Below, piece by piece: positions 9,911 through 21,070 of a DNA stretch of 64,000 bases (positions are counted from its first letter, which is position 1; every line of letters starts with the position of its first letter). The notes beneath the pieces were generated by a model. It worked only from the letters and a program-made list of their open reading frames with translations, did not search any database and was not told where the DNA came from. The stretch covers positions 50,478,001 through 50,542,000 of the forward strand of contig JAZBRS010000035.1 in assembly GCA_037176725.1 (NCBI GenBank), given 5' to 3'. A program made the translations under genes and the position numbers. This DNA comes from Posidonia oceanica. Lineage: Eukaryota; Streptophyta; Magnoliopsida; Alismatales; Posidoniaceae.

Positions 9911-10131
9911 AGGTCAGTTGGCAAAAGGCTGCAACAAGGCTTGGGCTTGGGCTGAAAAGGTGAAAAAAGGTGTAAAAAGGGGTTGAGGTTTAGGCTTGGG
10001 ATTTAGGTGAGGTTTTGGGCAAGAAAATGGATCCGAAAAGGGGTTAGAAAATAGGAGTGCCAATCCAGAGTCCACACGAGCCTGCAGGAGACAATAACCA
10101 ACTTTCGGGTTGTCAGAATGGGCTGTCTACA

Positions 10132-10145
10132 GATGCCCCTCCCTG
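10132..10145 (-). other. Polypurine tract of element A
   Basis: On the minus strand AGGGAGGGGCATC directly precedes the TGTAGACAGCCC start of the 3' LTR. Its position and purine content fit the plus-strand primer. It fixes the orientation of A together with gag. Confidence 0.8.
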
Positions 10146-11659
10146 AGCGAGGTCAAGCATAGCGAGACCTTTGCTCAAGGTAGACAAGACACCCTACTTG
10201 ACGCTAGCAGGAGCACAGATTGCTGTGGGCGTGAGTCATTTATCCAGCGGATGCACCAGAAATCATGACTCGATGCCACAATGCAAATGCAGATGCAGGA
10301 TGCTAATGCAATGCATTGCATGCTAATGCAGAAGTTAGTGCAAAGGTTATGTTATAAGTTAGTGCAGAAATGGTATGCGATGCGAATGCCGATGCCGGAC
10401 TAGCATGAACTAGTGCGCATGCGAGTGCTATGTATGAGGAGATGCTATGCGTGGTGAGTGCTGGCACTAATGTCGATGCTGATGCATGGGGTGCTTGCTA
10501 TGCTTGCTGATGCTAATGCTTGAGAGTGCTAGTGCTTGAATGCTTGTGAGTGCGAATGCTGTGCGTGCTTGCTAATGTTGGGGCAGTGCAGAGTGATGCT
10601 TGGAGAAAAAGCAGGGGGTTCTACAGGGCAATGCGGCAAGTTGGCTGCTTGTCCAAGCTTGCGTAGAAAAGCTGCTCTGGGAGGGCTAACACGCTTGCCA
10701 CTTGGGCAGGCTGCTAGTCCAGGGGAGACCACGGGCTCTTGTCCGTTCAGGACAAGTGAAACAAGCAGGAGCTCGCGAGGCTGCGAAGAGGAGAGGGTGC
10801 TTGCCTCCAGGCAAGGCAGCAAACGGGCAGAAGAGGTAGAAGGGGTAATGCATTGCAGAGGGGATCCTAAGCAATGCTAGAAAATGAATGCAAATGCAGA
10901 TGAATGCAGACGCTAGAATGCTGTGCAAATGATATGCCTATGCTAACGCTTACTGCCCTGAAACTCCTCTGGGGGAAAGCGGGATGGTGCATGCACATGG
11001 AAAAGTGGAAATGAAATGCAATGCTGTCGCTGGCCAATGCATGTAGGCCAAGCAATGGGGGTACCATTCTCAAAGCTTAGTTGTAGACGAATGGCGACGC
11101 ATGTGCATGGGATACTGCAGAAAGTAAATATGCTAAAAGTAAAGCAGGGGAATGTGCATGCAGCGGTGGGCACGAAAAGACCCGGGAAAGCGAATTGCGG
11201 GAATTGATGGAAGGACCATAGAGGAGCGGCAGCGCAAATAAGGGCACAATGCATGAGATGCTATGCAGGGGATGTAAGGTATGCAGCAGAACGCCGGGTA
11301 CGCAGAACCGAGAAAGCGATCCTGGGTTACGCACTACTGCGAGCAACATCCCGAGCTGCCAATGCTATAAAAAGAAGCATGCAGGCGACGAAGATGCTGC
11401 CTTAGGCAATATGTGAACCTGGGGTTCGGATCCTAAGCACGCGATGTCCGTGTAATGATGAGATGCAGTACTAGAACTGACTCTACAAGGCATACAAAGG
11501 AGCTACATGATGCTATGCAATGCGAATGCTGTGAGATGCAGTGTACTAATAATGATGGAACACCAGGCACGCGAGACTGGGAAAACGATCCTGATCGCGC
11601 GACGTCTGGGCGATGATGAAATGCTAATGCCATGCAACAAGATGCTAATACACTAAGAT
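10146..11659. other. Non-coding 3' part of element A with ATGC-word repeats
   Basis: No gene supported. From 10270 to 10560 the words atgc, gatgc and gctaatgc recur densely without a fixed period. Around 11290-11340 and 11560-11610 two related segments share gaaa(a/g)cgatcctg and nearby cgc-rich words. Nothing matches protease or polymerase in any frame. Confidence 0.65.
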
Positions 11660-12445
11660 GAAATGGGTGATAGGTTAACGGACCTATCGCCGGATAGTTA
11701 GGGCTATCAGCCCGCGGGGAGTTAACGGACTCACAACTGGATAGTTGGGGCTATCAGCCCGATGGATGGTGACAAGCCAGTGAGTCTGTCAAGCAAGAGA
11801 GGTGATTACAAGTGCAGCAGCTTGTGATCATGAATGCAACGGGAATACCATACCTGAGGGTGTGGTAGAGGTCCATAGACACTCCCGTAACAGTTAGGGA
11901 TGTTAGCCCAAATGTAGATGGAAATGGGATACCAGGGGGCAGCTGAATAAAGATGCCCCTGGTATCGGTGAACGATACCAGCAGGCAGCTGAATAAAGAT
12001 GCCCCTGGTATCGGTGAATGATACCAGCGGGCAGCCGAAGTGCCCCTGGCATCAAAATGCAAGGCAGAGACAACACTAACGGGTTTGTCAACCGAGTAGT
12101 TAGGGTTACCAGCCCGGATGCAGTGAGATGGATGTAAGGGTGTACCGTGCAAAGTGCAATGACGGTGGGGGATGCAATGGAATAATGCAAATGCAAGGTG
12201 ATAAGTTAACGAACTTATCGCCGAATAGTTAGGGGTATCAGCCCATATGCAGCGCGGATATGCAGGATGACATTTTAACGGGCGTCAACCGAGCAGTTAG
12301 GGCTGCCAACCCGATGCAGAGGAATGCAAAGTGATAGTTAACGGACCCATCGCCGAGCAGTTAGGGCTGCCAGCCCGGATGCAGAAATGATGGCACGATA
12401 AGATGATAGGTTGACGGACCCATCACCGAGTAGTTAGGGCTGCCA
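11660..12445. repeat. Hairpin-forming repeats (gataggttaacggacctatc family) in A
   Basis: Units of the form gatag(g)ttaacggacctatcgcc + gga/gag + tagttagggctatcagccc start near 11668, 11720, 12199, 12267, 12333 and 12404, about 66-71 bp apart in the right half. Each unit holds two small hairpins: GATAGG/CCTATC and GGGCT/AGCCC. Between 11930 and 12055 lie three copies of gataccag...gatgcccctggtatc, a longer inverted repeat. Several copies show paired changes that keep the stem, for example gataagtt...aacttatc at 12199. Confidence 0.8.
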
Positions 12446-13867
12446 GCCCAGATGCAGCATGATGCAGAAAGGAAACAGAAACCCATCGTGATAGGCGTGC
12501 AATGGTCTCAGTGCGGGCATGCTTCGCGGCGTCACGAGGTGACAAACGAGGTACATGCCAGTCGTCACGGACCTACCTACGCGGTGGGCGGCAAAATTTT
12601 GAAAACCGCGGAGCCTCTAAGCGAGGCAGCCAAGAATGCTCGTCCTTGGCTCCGATTTTCGAAAACAAGAAGAAGAGAAGAAGATAACAATATATTACAG
12701 CATGCATGATTTGGTGGCTTTGGACTCAAAGCAGCTGTGCCATGAGGATGCCTCTGTGGTCCATGACTTAGGAGACTCGATCCTCGAGCGACGCCATGCC
12801 GAGTTGTGGTCGGTGGCTCTCTGTTTCGCTCTTGGCTTGGGATGAGGCCTTGGCTTTGCAGAGTATAGCCTTCAGCTGTAGTGTAGCAGAAGCGTTGGAT
12901 GCATCTTCTTAGCCTCCATCTCAATTCTTCGGGGACCGACTGCCGCTTTTGACACTCACAGAATGATGTTTCTTTTCCCCTCATGAGTGACCGGAGTTGC
13001 ATCTAGCCTGCCACAGGAGTAGAGATGTCTGCAGAGGAGATTGGAGTGTGCTGCTGCGCTCGGAGGGTGGGGCCAAGTCCTCCAGACAATGTATCTCGAG
13101 CAGTTACTAGTGTTGGCGCTTGAAGCTGATAGCTGAGGTGGCTTCGACGCTCGTCCGAGTCACTCCTCTCATGAGCGCCTTCTTTCTTCAACTCCTGTCT
13201 TCATATTTCTTTTATGCTCAGCATGCATATCATGTTATCATATTCTTTTGCGCACATGATCTCTATTCTTTTGGATGTGCATGTCTTCGCCCTCTTGGGG
13301 TAGCAGTCCCGGATGAGGCGTTGAAAGTTCGACTGATCGGTGTACACCCCCAGCCTCTGGCTATGCTCTGCTCTGCCTTGGTCCTATCCATGATCGATGG
13401 ACCTCTCTGGTTAAGGTGGACATCGCTTTAGGAGTTTTTAAGCTCAGCGAGTCACTCTATTCTGGTCTAGTCTCACTTTGTAGCCACATACAAGAGATTG
13501 CGCTGCTCGGGTGAGACCTACCTGAGACTGTCACTGCTTGACATCCTCCAAGCACTGCTTGTTTGTCCAAAGCTGGGTTTCTGATTATGCAAATGATTGT
13601 GGGTTTTGTATATTTTAGCAGGGGAAAGGACAAACATGTTTTTGGGTTTTGCATTGGTTTTGTATTTTTATGATTTTTGCTTAGGAAAACATAAAAGGGA
13701 AAACTAGCAGAAAGGCGAAGAAAATATTTTTGCTATTTTTTGTTTTCTTGATGTTTTTGGCTTTATGCTTTACAGAATGCAAGAAATGATATGCGCATGT
13801 AATAAATGATAATGCATGGTGGCAGATATGTGCAGGATGGATGGATATGCATGCAGAGTGATTGATA
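12446..13867. other. Non-coding stretch of element A
   Basis: Mixed sequence without a recognisable domain. The frames are short and no splice structure is persuasive. Around 12590-12660 the words aaaattttg and gattttcgaaaac make small inverted repeats. 13570-13760 is T-rich. Confidence 0.6.
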
Positions 13868-14032
13868 TGTGCGGGGTGGTAAGTTGACGGACTTACCGCC
13901 GAGCAGTTAGGACTGCTAGCCCAGTGATGATAGGTTGACGGACCCATCGCCGGATAGTTAGGGGTATTAGCCTAGTGATGATAGGTTAATGGACCTATCG
14001 CTGGATAGTTAGGGGTATCAGCCTATGTGCTA
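13868..14032. repeat. 51-bp hairpin repeats, three copies
   Basis: Units start near 13877, 13928 and 13979 with the pattern (gata)ggttgacggacccatcgcc + tagttaggggtat(c/t)agcc. They are the same family as 11660-12445 but closer packed. Confidence 0.8.
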
Positions 14033-14439
14033 AATCCATGCAGAAAAAGAAATGCAGGTTTTTAGGGTTTTTTTGCTGTTTTTATGCTTTTTATGATTTT
14101 TGACATGGCAAGAAAACACAAAAACAAAACAGAAACAAAACAAAGGAAAGAAAGTGCAGGAAACAAAAGAGAGGTAAGAAAAACTTACCTGTCAGCAACC
14201 TCGGGAGGGAGGTGCTAGGTCTGCCCCTATGCTGCTGATGCTGTTGGCGAGATCTGCTGTTGGCAGTGCGAGGAGCACTGAAGCTGCTGATGCTGGAGAA
14301 GAAGCTTACCTGGATGGTGTTGCTACTGGGCTTGCTGCCGATTCTGTCGTTGCGCTTCCAAGCATCCCCTAGACGAACAGGGAGGGATAGAGAGGGGGGA
14401 TTGCGTCGATGGGATCGGAAGGACCCACCGGGGCAGAGC

Positions 14440-16636
14440 TAAATTCAAAGAAGATTGGGGTAAGCCCTCGAGGTTCCGGCATCCTCAAAGCCTACAGGCT
14501 CAGAAGAGGAAAGGCCAGCTACGCTAGGGTGTGCTAGTGTAGGTGCAGGTGTGTGGGCAGCCTCCTGCGGACTGACGACAAGGGTCCTGTTGTCAATCAG
14601 GTCCTAAATGACATCTCGGAGAGTGAGGCAATTATCCGTCGAATGCCCCAGGGCTCGATGGTAATCGCAATGCTTGCTCACGTCGTACCACCTCAGAAGA
14701 GGACTTGGTGGCGGGCTAGTTTCCAGAAGCCTCAGGAGCGACGCAACTTGGGGAAAGACGGCGCCCAGCGGCTCACCAAGTGGGGTGAAGTCGCTTTTAG
14801 TGCGGCAAACCCGTCTCTGCATTGGCTGTCGTCCTTGCTGAGCTGGTGCGACGTGATGCACCGGCTCGACGGTGACAGTGTGTGCAGTGGGTGCAAAAAT
14901 AGGTGCAGGCACTAGCGGAAAAGGATCTGGCAGACTTTCTACAAAGGCAGGCACCTCCGGAGGATCAGCGCGGGCGATGGCGTGTTGCTCGGAGCAGTCG
15001 GGAGCGGAGTTGTTACTGCTGTTGCTGCTGCGGCGATTGCTGGTGCTGTCGGCCTACCTAGCCAGTGCAGAAAGTGCGGGGAAACGCCCACTCTGCAGTG
15101 AGCTTTCCACGTGAGCGCCAGCCCTAATCAGCGATGCAAAACTAGTGATGTACTAGATGCAAAGTAGAGTCCCTGTCGCTGTAGCGCCCCTTTGACGATC
15201 ATCTCGATAGAATCCTCCTCGGAGAGCCTATCTCTGACCTGGGTGGCTGTGGAACGCCAGCGATCGACATACTCCCCGAATGGCTCTTGGGGCCTCTGCC
15301 GGATAGCGACGAGATCCTCCCTCTTGGGGATCAAGTCGAGGTTGAAAGCATATTGCTCAAGGAAAGCCCGCAAAAGACCAGTCCAAGTTTGAACCGCAGC
15401 CGTGTCAAGGGACGTGAACCACCTGAGCGCAGGGCTGGTTAAACTCTTCTGGAACAGGCGGATAAGGAGCCTTTCATCAGCCCGAAGCTGAGAAAGATCC
15501 CCGCAATAAGCCTTCAGATGCGAGATGGGGCAACCTCTACTATCATATTTATCGAAGTCTGGGATGCGGAACTTCGAAGGGAGTGTGGCCTCGGAAAAGA
15601 GACAGAGGTCGCGAAATTGGTAAGGCTAGCGGTCCTGGCCTTGCACTTGACGAAGTGCTCTCTCTAAATCACCCAACTTGGTAAGGAAGGCGTCAGAGGC
15701 TGCTGCTGGTGAGGGTTGTGCAGCAGAGGCAGGGACCATGTATGCTGTGCGGGTCGCATGAGAGCACTCCTCTAGATCCACCATCACGCCACTTGGTGTC
15801 GTAGCGTGAGGGCCAGCATACCCGTGTGAGGGTGCAAAGTGTGGTACTATGAATGCAGGAGCCTGAAACTGATGCAAGGAAGATGGATAGATAGTATGCT
15901 GTGTGATGTAAGGTGTAGTGCAGGGGAGCAGCAGCTGTTGCACTGGCACGGTGCCAGGCAACAGGCTTAAGGGGTGCTGTACTCCTGCCAATCCAGAGGA
16001 TTGGCCACCAGAGGAAGGAGTTGCATGCAGTGCAAGGTGCTGTGCAGGTGCAGGAGGCTGAAAATGTGCCCCCATCGCCGGAGCCGTGAGGAGCCGAGGT
16101 GATGGAAAGGGCGGGGGTGCAGTGTAGCGAGCCTGCAAGGCTGTAGAAGGCAGAACCGGAACCTCAAGGGTTGAACAGGAAGAGCAGGCCACAGTCGGGT
16201 CGAGTGCGAGAGCCTTGCTTCGCAGCCTATCGGCCTTAGCCAACAAACGCCGCACTTGCAAGGCAGAGAACGCATCGACCGACGGGCTGGGGCACAAAGA
16301 GGTGCCCGCCAGAGGAGGCGTGGAAACCAAGGAAGCAACAGGAGTGGATCCTATGCAAAGAGTAGCCGCAGAAGGCTGAATTCCCGAGATGGGAAGGCCC
16401 TGGGATGGAATATAAGGCGACGCTCCTAGAGCCAGAGTGGCGGTCACCGCAGTAGACGCGGTGACAAGCTCCAGGTCGGCTAGGGTCGACCCTTGATCCA
16501 GATGAAGGTGCTGGGAGGTCTCCTACACTAAAAGTGGAGAGGAGACAGGGGACGCCAAAGCAGGGGAAGGAGAGACCGAAATCGGTACCTCTCCTGACGC
16601 CAATGAAGAGGGAGGCTCAACGGTATGCTGGGCCAT
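14440..16636 (-). pseudogene. Element A gag
   Basis: The frame starts at ATG 16636 (Met-Ala-Gln), as in B and E. The Pro/Ala/Gln-rich N-terminal part runs through 16447-15626. A gag (UBN2/PF03732-type) core follows with the FDKY motif, LIRLFQKSL, WFTSLD, FLEQYAFNLDLIPKREDL and FGEYVDRWR near 15590-15130. An Asn/Ser-rich linker precedes a C-X2-H-X4-H-X4-C knuckle (CDYHRALGHSTDNC) near 14650. Several stops (near 16525 and 15628) and frameshifts break it. Homology to B stops shortly after the knuckle, and the protease that follows in B, C and E is absent. Gag would form the particle shell and bind RNA. Confidence 0.87.
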
Positions 16637-16879
16637 AGCGGACGGCAGGCGAAAGCAAATAGGTCTGCGACTGAAGGCAGGGATACAAGACCTAAGGAGA
16701 GTTACTGTCGGAGGTGACAGGCAGCTCAGAGAGAGGGACGCTCAGAAACCAAGCCGAGGGGGTCTGCACCTACCTGCAAAACAAATATACGCATTAGAGG
16801 TTGGATGCAAAAAGAGTTATTAGGGGTGGCATGATGTAGATGCATGCCCTAATATGCGCTCTCTCACCATGCATGTCCT

Positions 16880-17145
16880 GAGTAGATGACCTACCAGGAC
16901 GCACTCAGGGGTAATGGGATTATGCAGACTCTAGGTCAGAAAAACAGGCTCCCGTCTCGACCCTGCCAAAGCTCAAGTATAACGGGTGGTGCATTGGTGG
17001 CCTCGACCCTGCTAGAAGCATAGGTGGTACCCTCCAATAACATCGACATGACCCCTGGACAAGGGGGACAGACCGATCTACTCACACCACGCCAAAGCGT
17101 TGGGAGCAAGAGACCGGGACTATCCTTCTCAGACTGTGGGCTGAC
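16880..17145 (-). promoter_or_regulatory. Conserved leader block of element A
   Basis: A block between primer site and gag that is retained in all four elements (A here; B 28055-28365; C 42225-42535; E 55398-55700). On the element's strand it includes gaccg(a/g)tctgtcccccttg, then gtc...gggtcgtgtcg(g/a)tgt and a final gtcatctactc-like stretch. It contains no open frame. Conservation between elements that otherwise diverge suggests a functional RNA region such as dimerisation, packaging or translation control (inference). Confidence 0.6.
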
Positions 17146-17731
17146 TTAGGTGAGTAGAATGCATGCTTTCTAAATGCTGATGCAAATGCTTTAGAGTGTT
17201 TTACTTGCATTTTATTAACCAAGGGGAAAAAATGCAAGTTTTGGCTCTAGTTGTGCTTAGATGTTATTACTTTGCTTTATCGTGGCTTTTAAATTAGGCA
17301 AAAAGGGAGCAAGCAAGTTTCTACTATCCTAGGCATGGCATATGCGAAGGGGAGAGAAACAAGAAGTTATGGCATGCAAGCAATTCACACAGCAAGGCAA
17401 AAAGCATGGGCATGGCATGTGCGAGTGTATGTGGTCATGATAGTGAAAAGAAAACACTTATCACATCAAAAAGCAAGTATGCATGGTATGTGCATGTGCA
17501 GTGGCATTGCATTGGTGTAAAATGAAGCATTCATCACTCAAAAGGCATGCATGGTGTGCCAAGCAAGTATTTAGACATGTGATGCAGGCAAATAGAGCAC
17601 CGCAAGCAATCATGGCATAAAGCAAATAAATAAACAAGCATGCAGGTAAGCAAGTAAAGCAGGCAAAAGCAAAAGCAAGCAAAACACCCAAGCAAGCAGC
17701 GAGAAAGCCAAGTGAAAGCCGGAGTACTAAT
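17146..17731. other. Leader of A next to the 5' LTR, primer site missing
   Basis: Non-coding, rich in aagcaag and gcatg words, matching C 42540-43105. In C the order is agagtacta, then tccccagcagagtcacca (primer site), then the LTR. Here ggagtacta is followed almost at once by the LTR, so about 20 bp including the primer site are gone. Confidence 0.75.
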
Positions 17732-20700
17732 CGTAGTAATCCTGAATTCTAATCGTCCATGCACATTACCAAAGCTTGTGTGCACCGATCAAAATAGGCT
17801 CACTATATGCGGCTGGATCCGAGGGAAGAACTCGACTCGGAAACGCTGGCAAAAGAGAAGAAAAGAAATGATAAGACAATTCAGAGTCGCCACTAGGTCT
17901 ATTGAATAGGAAGACGAGGAAAACCAGAGGTTAAGCATGAAAAGACATGCGAAACCAGATGCAAGGAGGGGCAAAGGAATGCGAGGTGAAGCTAAGCTAT
18001 GCTATGCTATGCTACTATGCTATGCTAATGACTCAGGCCTAGGATAAGGGAAAGGTCGATGCGAGCCAAAAGAAAGGGCAAGGACTCCAGTTACGCACGG
18101 GGAAGGTGTTAGGCACTCTCGATACGTCCGAGAGTCGGTCTTTCTTAGGCAATCTTGCGCCTATGCAGGGAATTACTAGCCTAATGCCTAAATGCCTTAA
18201 ATGCTTACCTACTATGCAAGGGAAATAAACGTGCTATCTAAGTGCTCAGCCACGCTGCTAGTGTTCCGAACTGGGCGGACCATGGTTCGTGAGAACTCGT
18301 AAGCAGTAAGCATCATGGCCCTATATGCAAATGCAAATGAGAAAGCAAAACTACGGGAAAACCAAGCAATGCAGGCGACATGCAAGCGCTAAAGCGAAAC
18401 AGGTGCGGAAAATGATGCGAAAAATGCGGGAAATACTGCAAAGCACCTAAAACAATGCAAAAGGCGGAAAGCAATGCAAAGGGGTGCGGAAAACCATGCA
18501 AAGGAGCAGGAAAACAATGCAAAATGCAGAAAATGGGGCAAAGTGCGGAAAACGAGGCAAAGTGGGGTGCAAAATCAAAACAAAGGGGTGGGTAATATGC
18601 ATTGGGGTTGCAGCAAGCCATAGAAGCGATAAAACGTGAGAAAAGGCGAGCGAAACAAAATCTGCGCTTTAAAACGGCTGTCAGCCATCTACAAGCATTG
18701 GACGCTGGCAACACCAGCATCCAACGTTGGATGCTGGGAGAGCCCATGTCCAACACCCACTGCAGACAGACAGCATGCATGTTTTGAAAATCCATGCATT
18801 CTAACTATATGGATGCATAACAAATGCAAATATGCAACTAAATGGGTGCTAGACAGGCTAATCTAACCTAACAGAAGATTAGAGGAAGAATCAGAACAAG
18901 GAGAATGCCAAAATTAAAGATCCAAGCATGCAGGTTGTTGGACGCCTGTAGGCTGGGCGTCCAACATTAGACGCCAGAGAAGCAAGCATCCAACAAGAAC
19001 AGAAGGCAGAGGGGAGAAAAGATGCATACAAGTGATAGAGGAGAGTTGGGATCATGCATTTGGGTTGCTGGATTCAGAGCAGGGGCAAGTAAGCAAATAA
19101 GGGAGGCATAGAAAAAATCAAACAGGCCTTACCTGTGCTAAGTGCCAGGCCAGAGGCACAACCAGGGCGTTGGACGTGAGCTAGGTCGGCGTCCAACGTT
19201 GGACGCCAACACCAGCAGCGTACAACGCTCTGGGAGGCACAACACACAAAAAGCATGCAAAAACAAGCAAATAATCCACAGAAATTAAAGGACAGCTGCT
19301 ACTAATGCTAAACATGCATAAGAACATAGGAGGCAAACAAATAAGCAAGATCAGGGAAGCATGCAAGCTAGAAAGAACAAGGCAGGGGAGCAGGGATGTT
19401 GGACACTGCAAACAGTAGCGTCCAACGTTGGACGCTGGAGATCCCAACGTCCAACACCTGCAGAATGCAAGCTCACCTGTTCTAAAGGGGGAGCTCAGCT
19501 CTAACCCCACCTATATGCATGCAAATCACAAGAGACATGCCAGAGCAGACAGAAACATGCATTGGAAATATTTAAGCCAAAAGAACAAAGCAAAGAGGAA
19601 ACACATAGGAACATAGGATTTAAACTTGCAAAATGAAAGCATGCAACTTGCAAAGACCTAGCAAACCTAAACATGGGTGCCATAGGGGCCAGGCATCTCT
19701 AAGCAGGCATGGATCACAAAATAATATCACAAATATGCATGGTATAGGCATGGCAGCAAAGCAAAGCAAGCAGGCATGTTAGACGCTAGGGGAACCAGCG
19801 TCCAACGTTGGACGCGGCTCACCCTAGCGTCCAACGAAGGCAAAAGGCAGATGGACCATAAGCATGCAAAAAGCGTTCAAACAAGCATGGAACAAGTTAA
19901 GAACATGGTATAGCATCAGAGCACACTTAAGGAAGCACATAGCATGGAGTTATAGAAATAAAAGCAAGAGCAAAGCACGGAAAGCAACTGAACAAGAGCA
20001 AAGCAGAGCAGAGCAAGAGGGACTGTTGGACGCTGGCCTATGCTGCATCCAACGTTGGACGCACCAGGTGGTGCATCCAACACACTGAACTCCATTCTGG
20101 CCATGAATCATGGCCAAAAGGATTCAGAAAAATGCAAGGTTGCATGGGGACGTACACACTAGCATGCATGACCTATGGGATAGAAATCTTACCTTGTCGC
20201 TGCCTGGAACGACATGTTGGCCTCCCTCACCGGCGCTGTGGAAATGGATGACTAGCCGACTCTGGCGAGCTTGTGCGGACTGCTGGAGGCACGGTAGAGG
20301 TTGGCTAAAGGTCCAGGATGAAGGTGGATACTTGGTTTCTCTTTGGAGGTGGAGAATTGCAGTGGCAACGAGCTGTGCTGCTCTGTGTGTCTTGTGGAAG
20401 ATGGGTGGTTGGGGCTGGTTTTGATCAAACGGTGCATGGGTTCTACTGCAGATTGCAGCGGCTTGGGCGGGAATTGCAGGTGAATGGCAGGTGCTCTGGG
20501 TGTGGGAAGGCCACGAGGATTGGCAGGAGGGGCATGGGCGTGTCAGTCGGCGGCGAGGAGGCCGATGGTGGCTGACAGGGGCGGCAAACGGCAGTGAGGG
20601 CATGGAGAGCGGGAAATCCGCTGAAATGGAGGAGAGATGGATAGTAAGTGAGGCTTGGAAGGTAGTGGATGGCGTGGAGTGGAGGAAGGGATAGGTAGTA

Positions 20701-21065
20701 AGTGCGGGGAGGCGGTGGATTGGACGGGAGGTGAGCCGAAGGAGGCAGAGCAGCCACTACTGCAACTGAGCCGTTGGATGCTAGACCAGAGGGCATCCAA
20801 CGTTGGACGTCGGAACAGGGCACATCCAACGTTGGACGCTGCCTATTCCAGCATTCAACTAGGTCAGTTGGCAAAAAGCTGCAACAAGGCTTGGGGTGAA
20901 AAGGTGTAAAAAGGGGTTGAGGTTTAGGCTTGGGATTTAGGTGAGGTTTTGGGCTAGAAAATGGATCAGAAAAGGGGTTAGAAAAAAGGAGTGCCAATCC
21001 AGAGTCCACACGAGCCTATAAGAGACAACAACCAACTTTCGGGCTGTCAGAATGGGGTGTCTACA
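17732..21065 (-). repeat. 5' LTR of element A (about 3334 bp)
   Basis: It pairs with 6786-10131. The right edge CTACA is intact. The left edge reads cgtag instead of tgtag. It holds the same features as its partner: PBS-like octamer 17885-17892, conserved motif near 18092-18128, VNTR near 18376-18570, and stem-loop modules at 18698-18753, 18938-18994, 19170-19227, 19399-19455, 19779-19836, 20025-20081 and 20773-20859. The first 230 bp or so are almost identical to the solo LTR D rather than to its own partner. Confidence 0.92.
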
Positions 21066-21070
21066 GTAGT
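21066..21070. other. Target site duplication of element A, right copy (gtagt)
   Basis: An exact match to 6781-6785, directly after the CTACA edge of the LTR. Coding sequence of B resumes here on the minus strand. Confidence 0.92.

Larger units (their letters stand above)
6786..10131 (-). repeat. 3' LTR of element A (3346 bp)
   Basis: On the element's strand it begins TGTAGACAGCCC and ends GGATTACTACA. Aligned by eye, most of it differs from the 5' LTR (17732-21065) at only a few per cent of sites. The exception is the terminal 230 bp or so near 6786, where differences are clearly denser. It contains a partial primer-site copy (6939-6946), a conserved U5 motif (7141-7175), a VNTR (7425-7620) and seven stem-loop modules (7747-9910). 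Confidence 0.93.
6786..21065 (-). mobile_element. Element A: 14.3-kb gag-only LTR retrotransposon nested in B
   Basis: Edges are TGTAG at 6786 and CTACA at 21065, with gtagt duplicated on both sides. Two LTRs of about 3.34 kb (6786-10131 and 17732-21065) enclose 7.6 kb. Read on the minus strand: 5' LTR, degraded primer site, leader block, gag, about 4.4 kb without coding sequence but with hairpin repeats, polypurine tract, 3' LTR. There is no protease, RT or integrase. It resembles the TR-GAG type of non-autonomous element and would need proteins from a relative. Element C has the same LTR family plus protease sequence and is the natural candidate relative. Confidence 0.92.

Noticed and set aside
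20937..21070. C-terminal extension of the RT frame of B
   Set aside because: This part of the 299-codon frame is LTR sequence of element A read through the insertion point.
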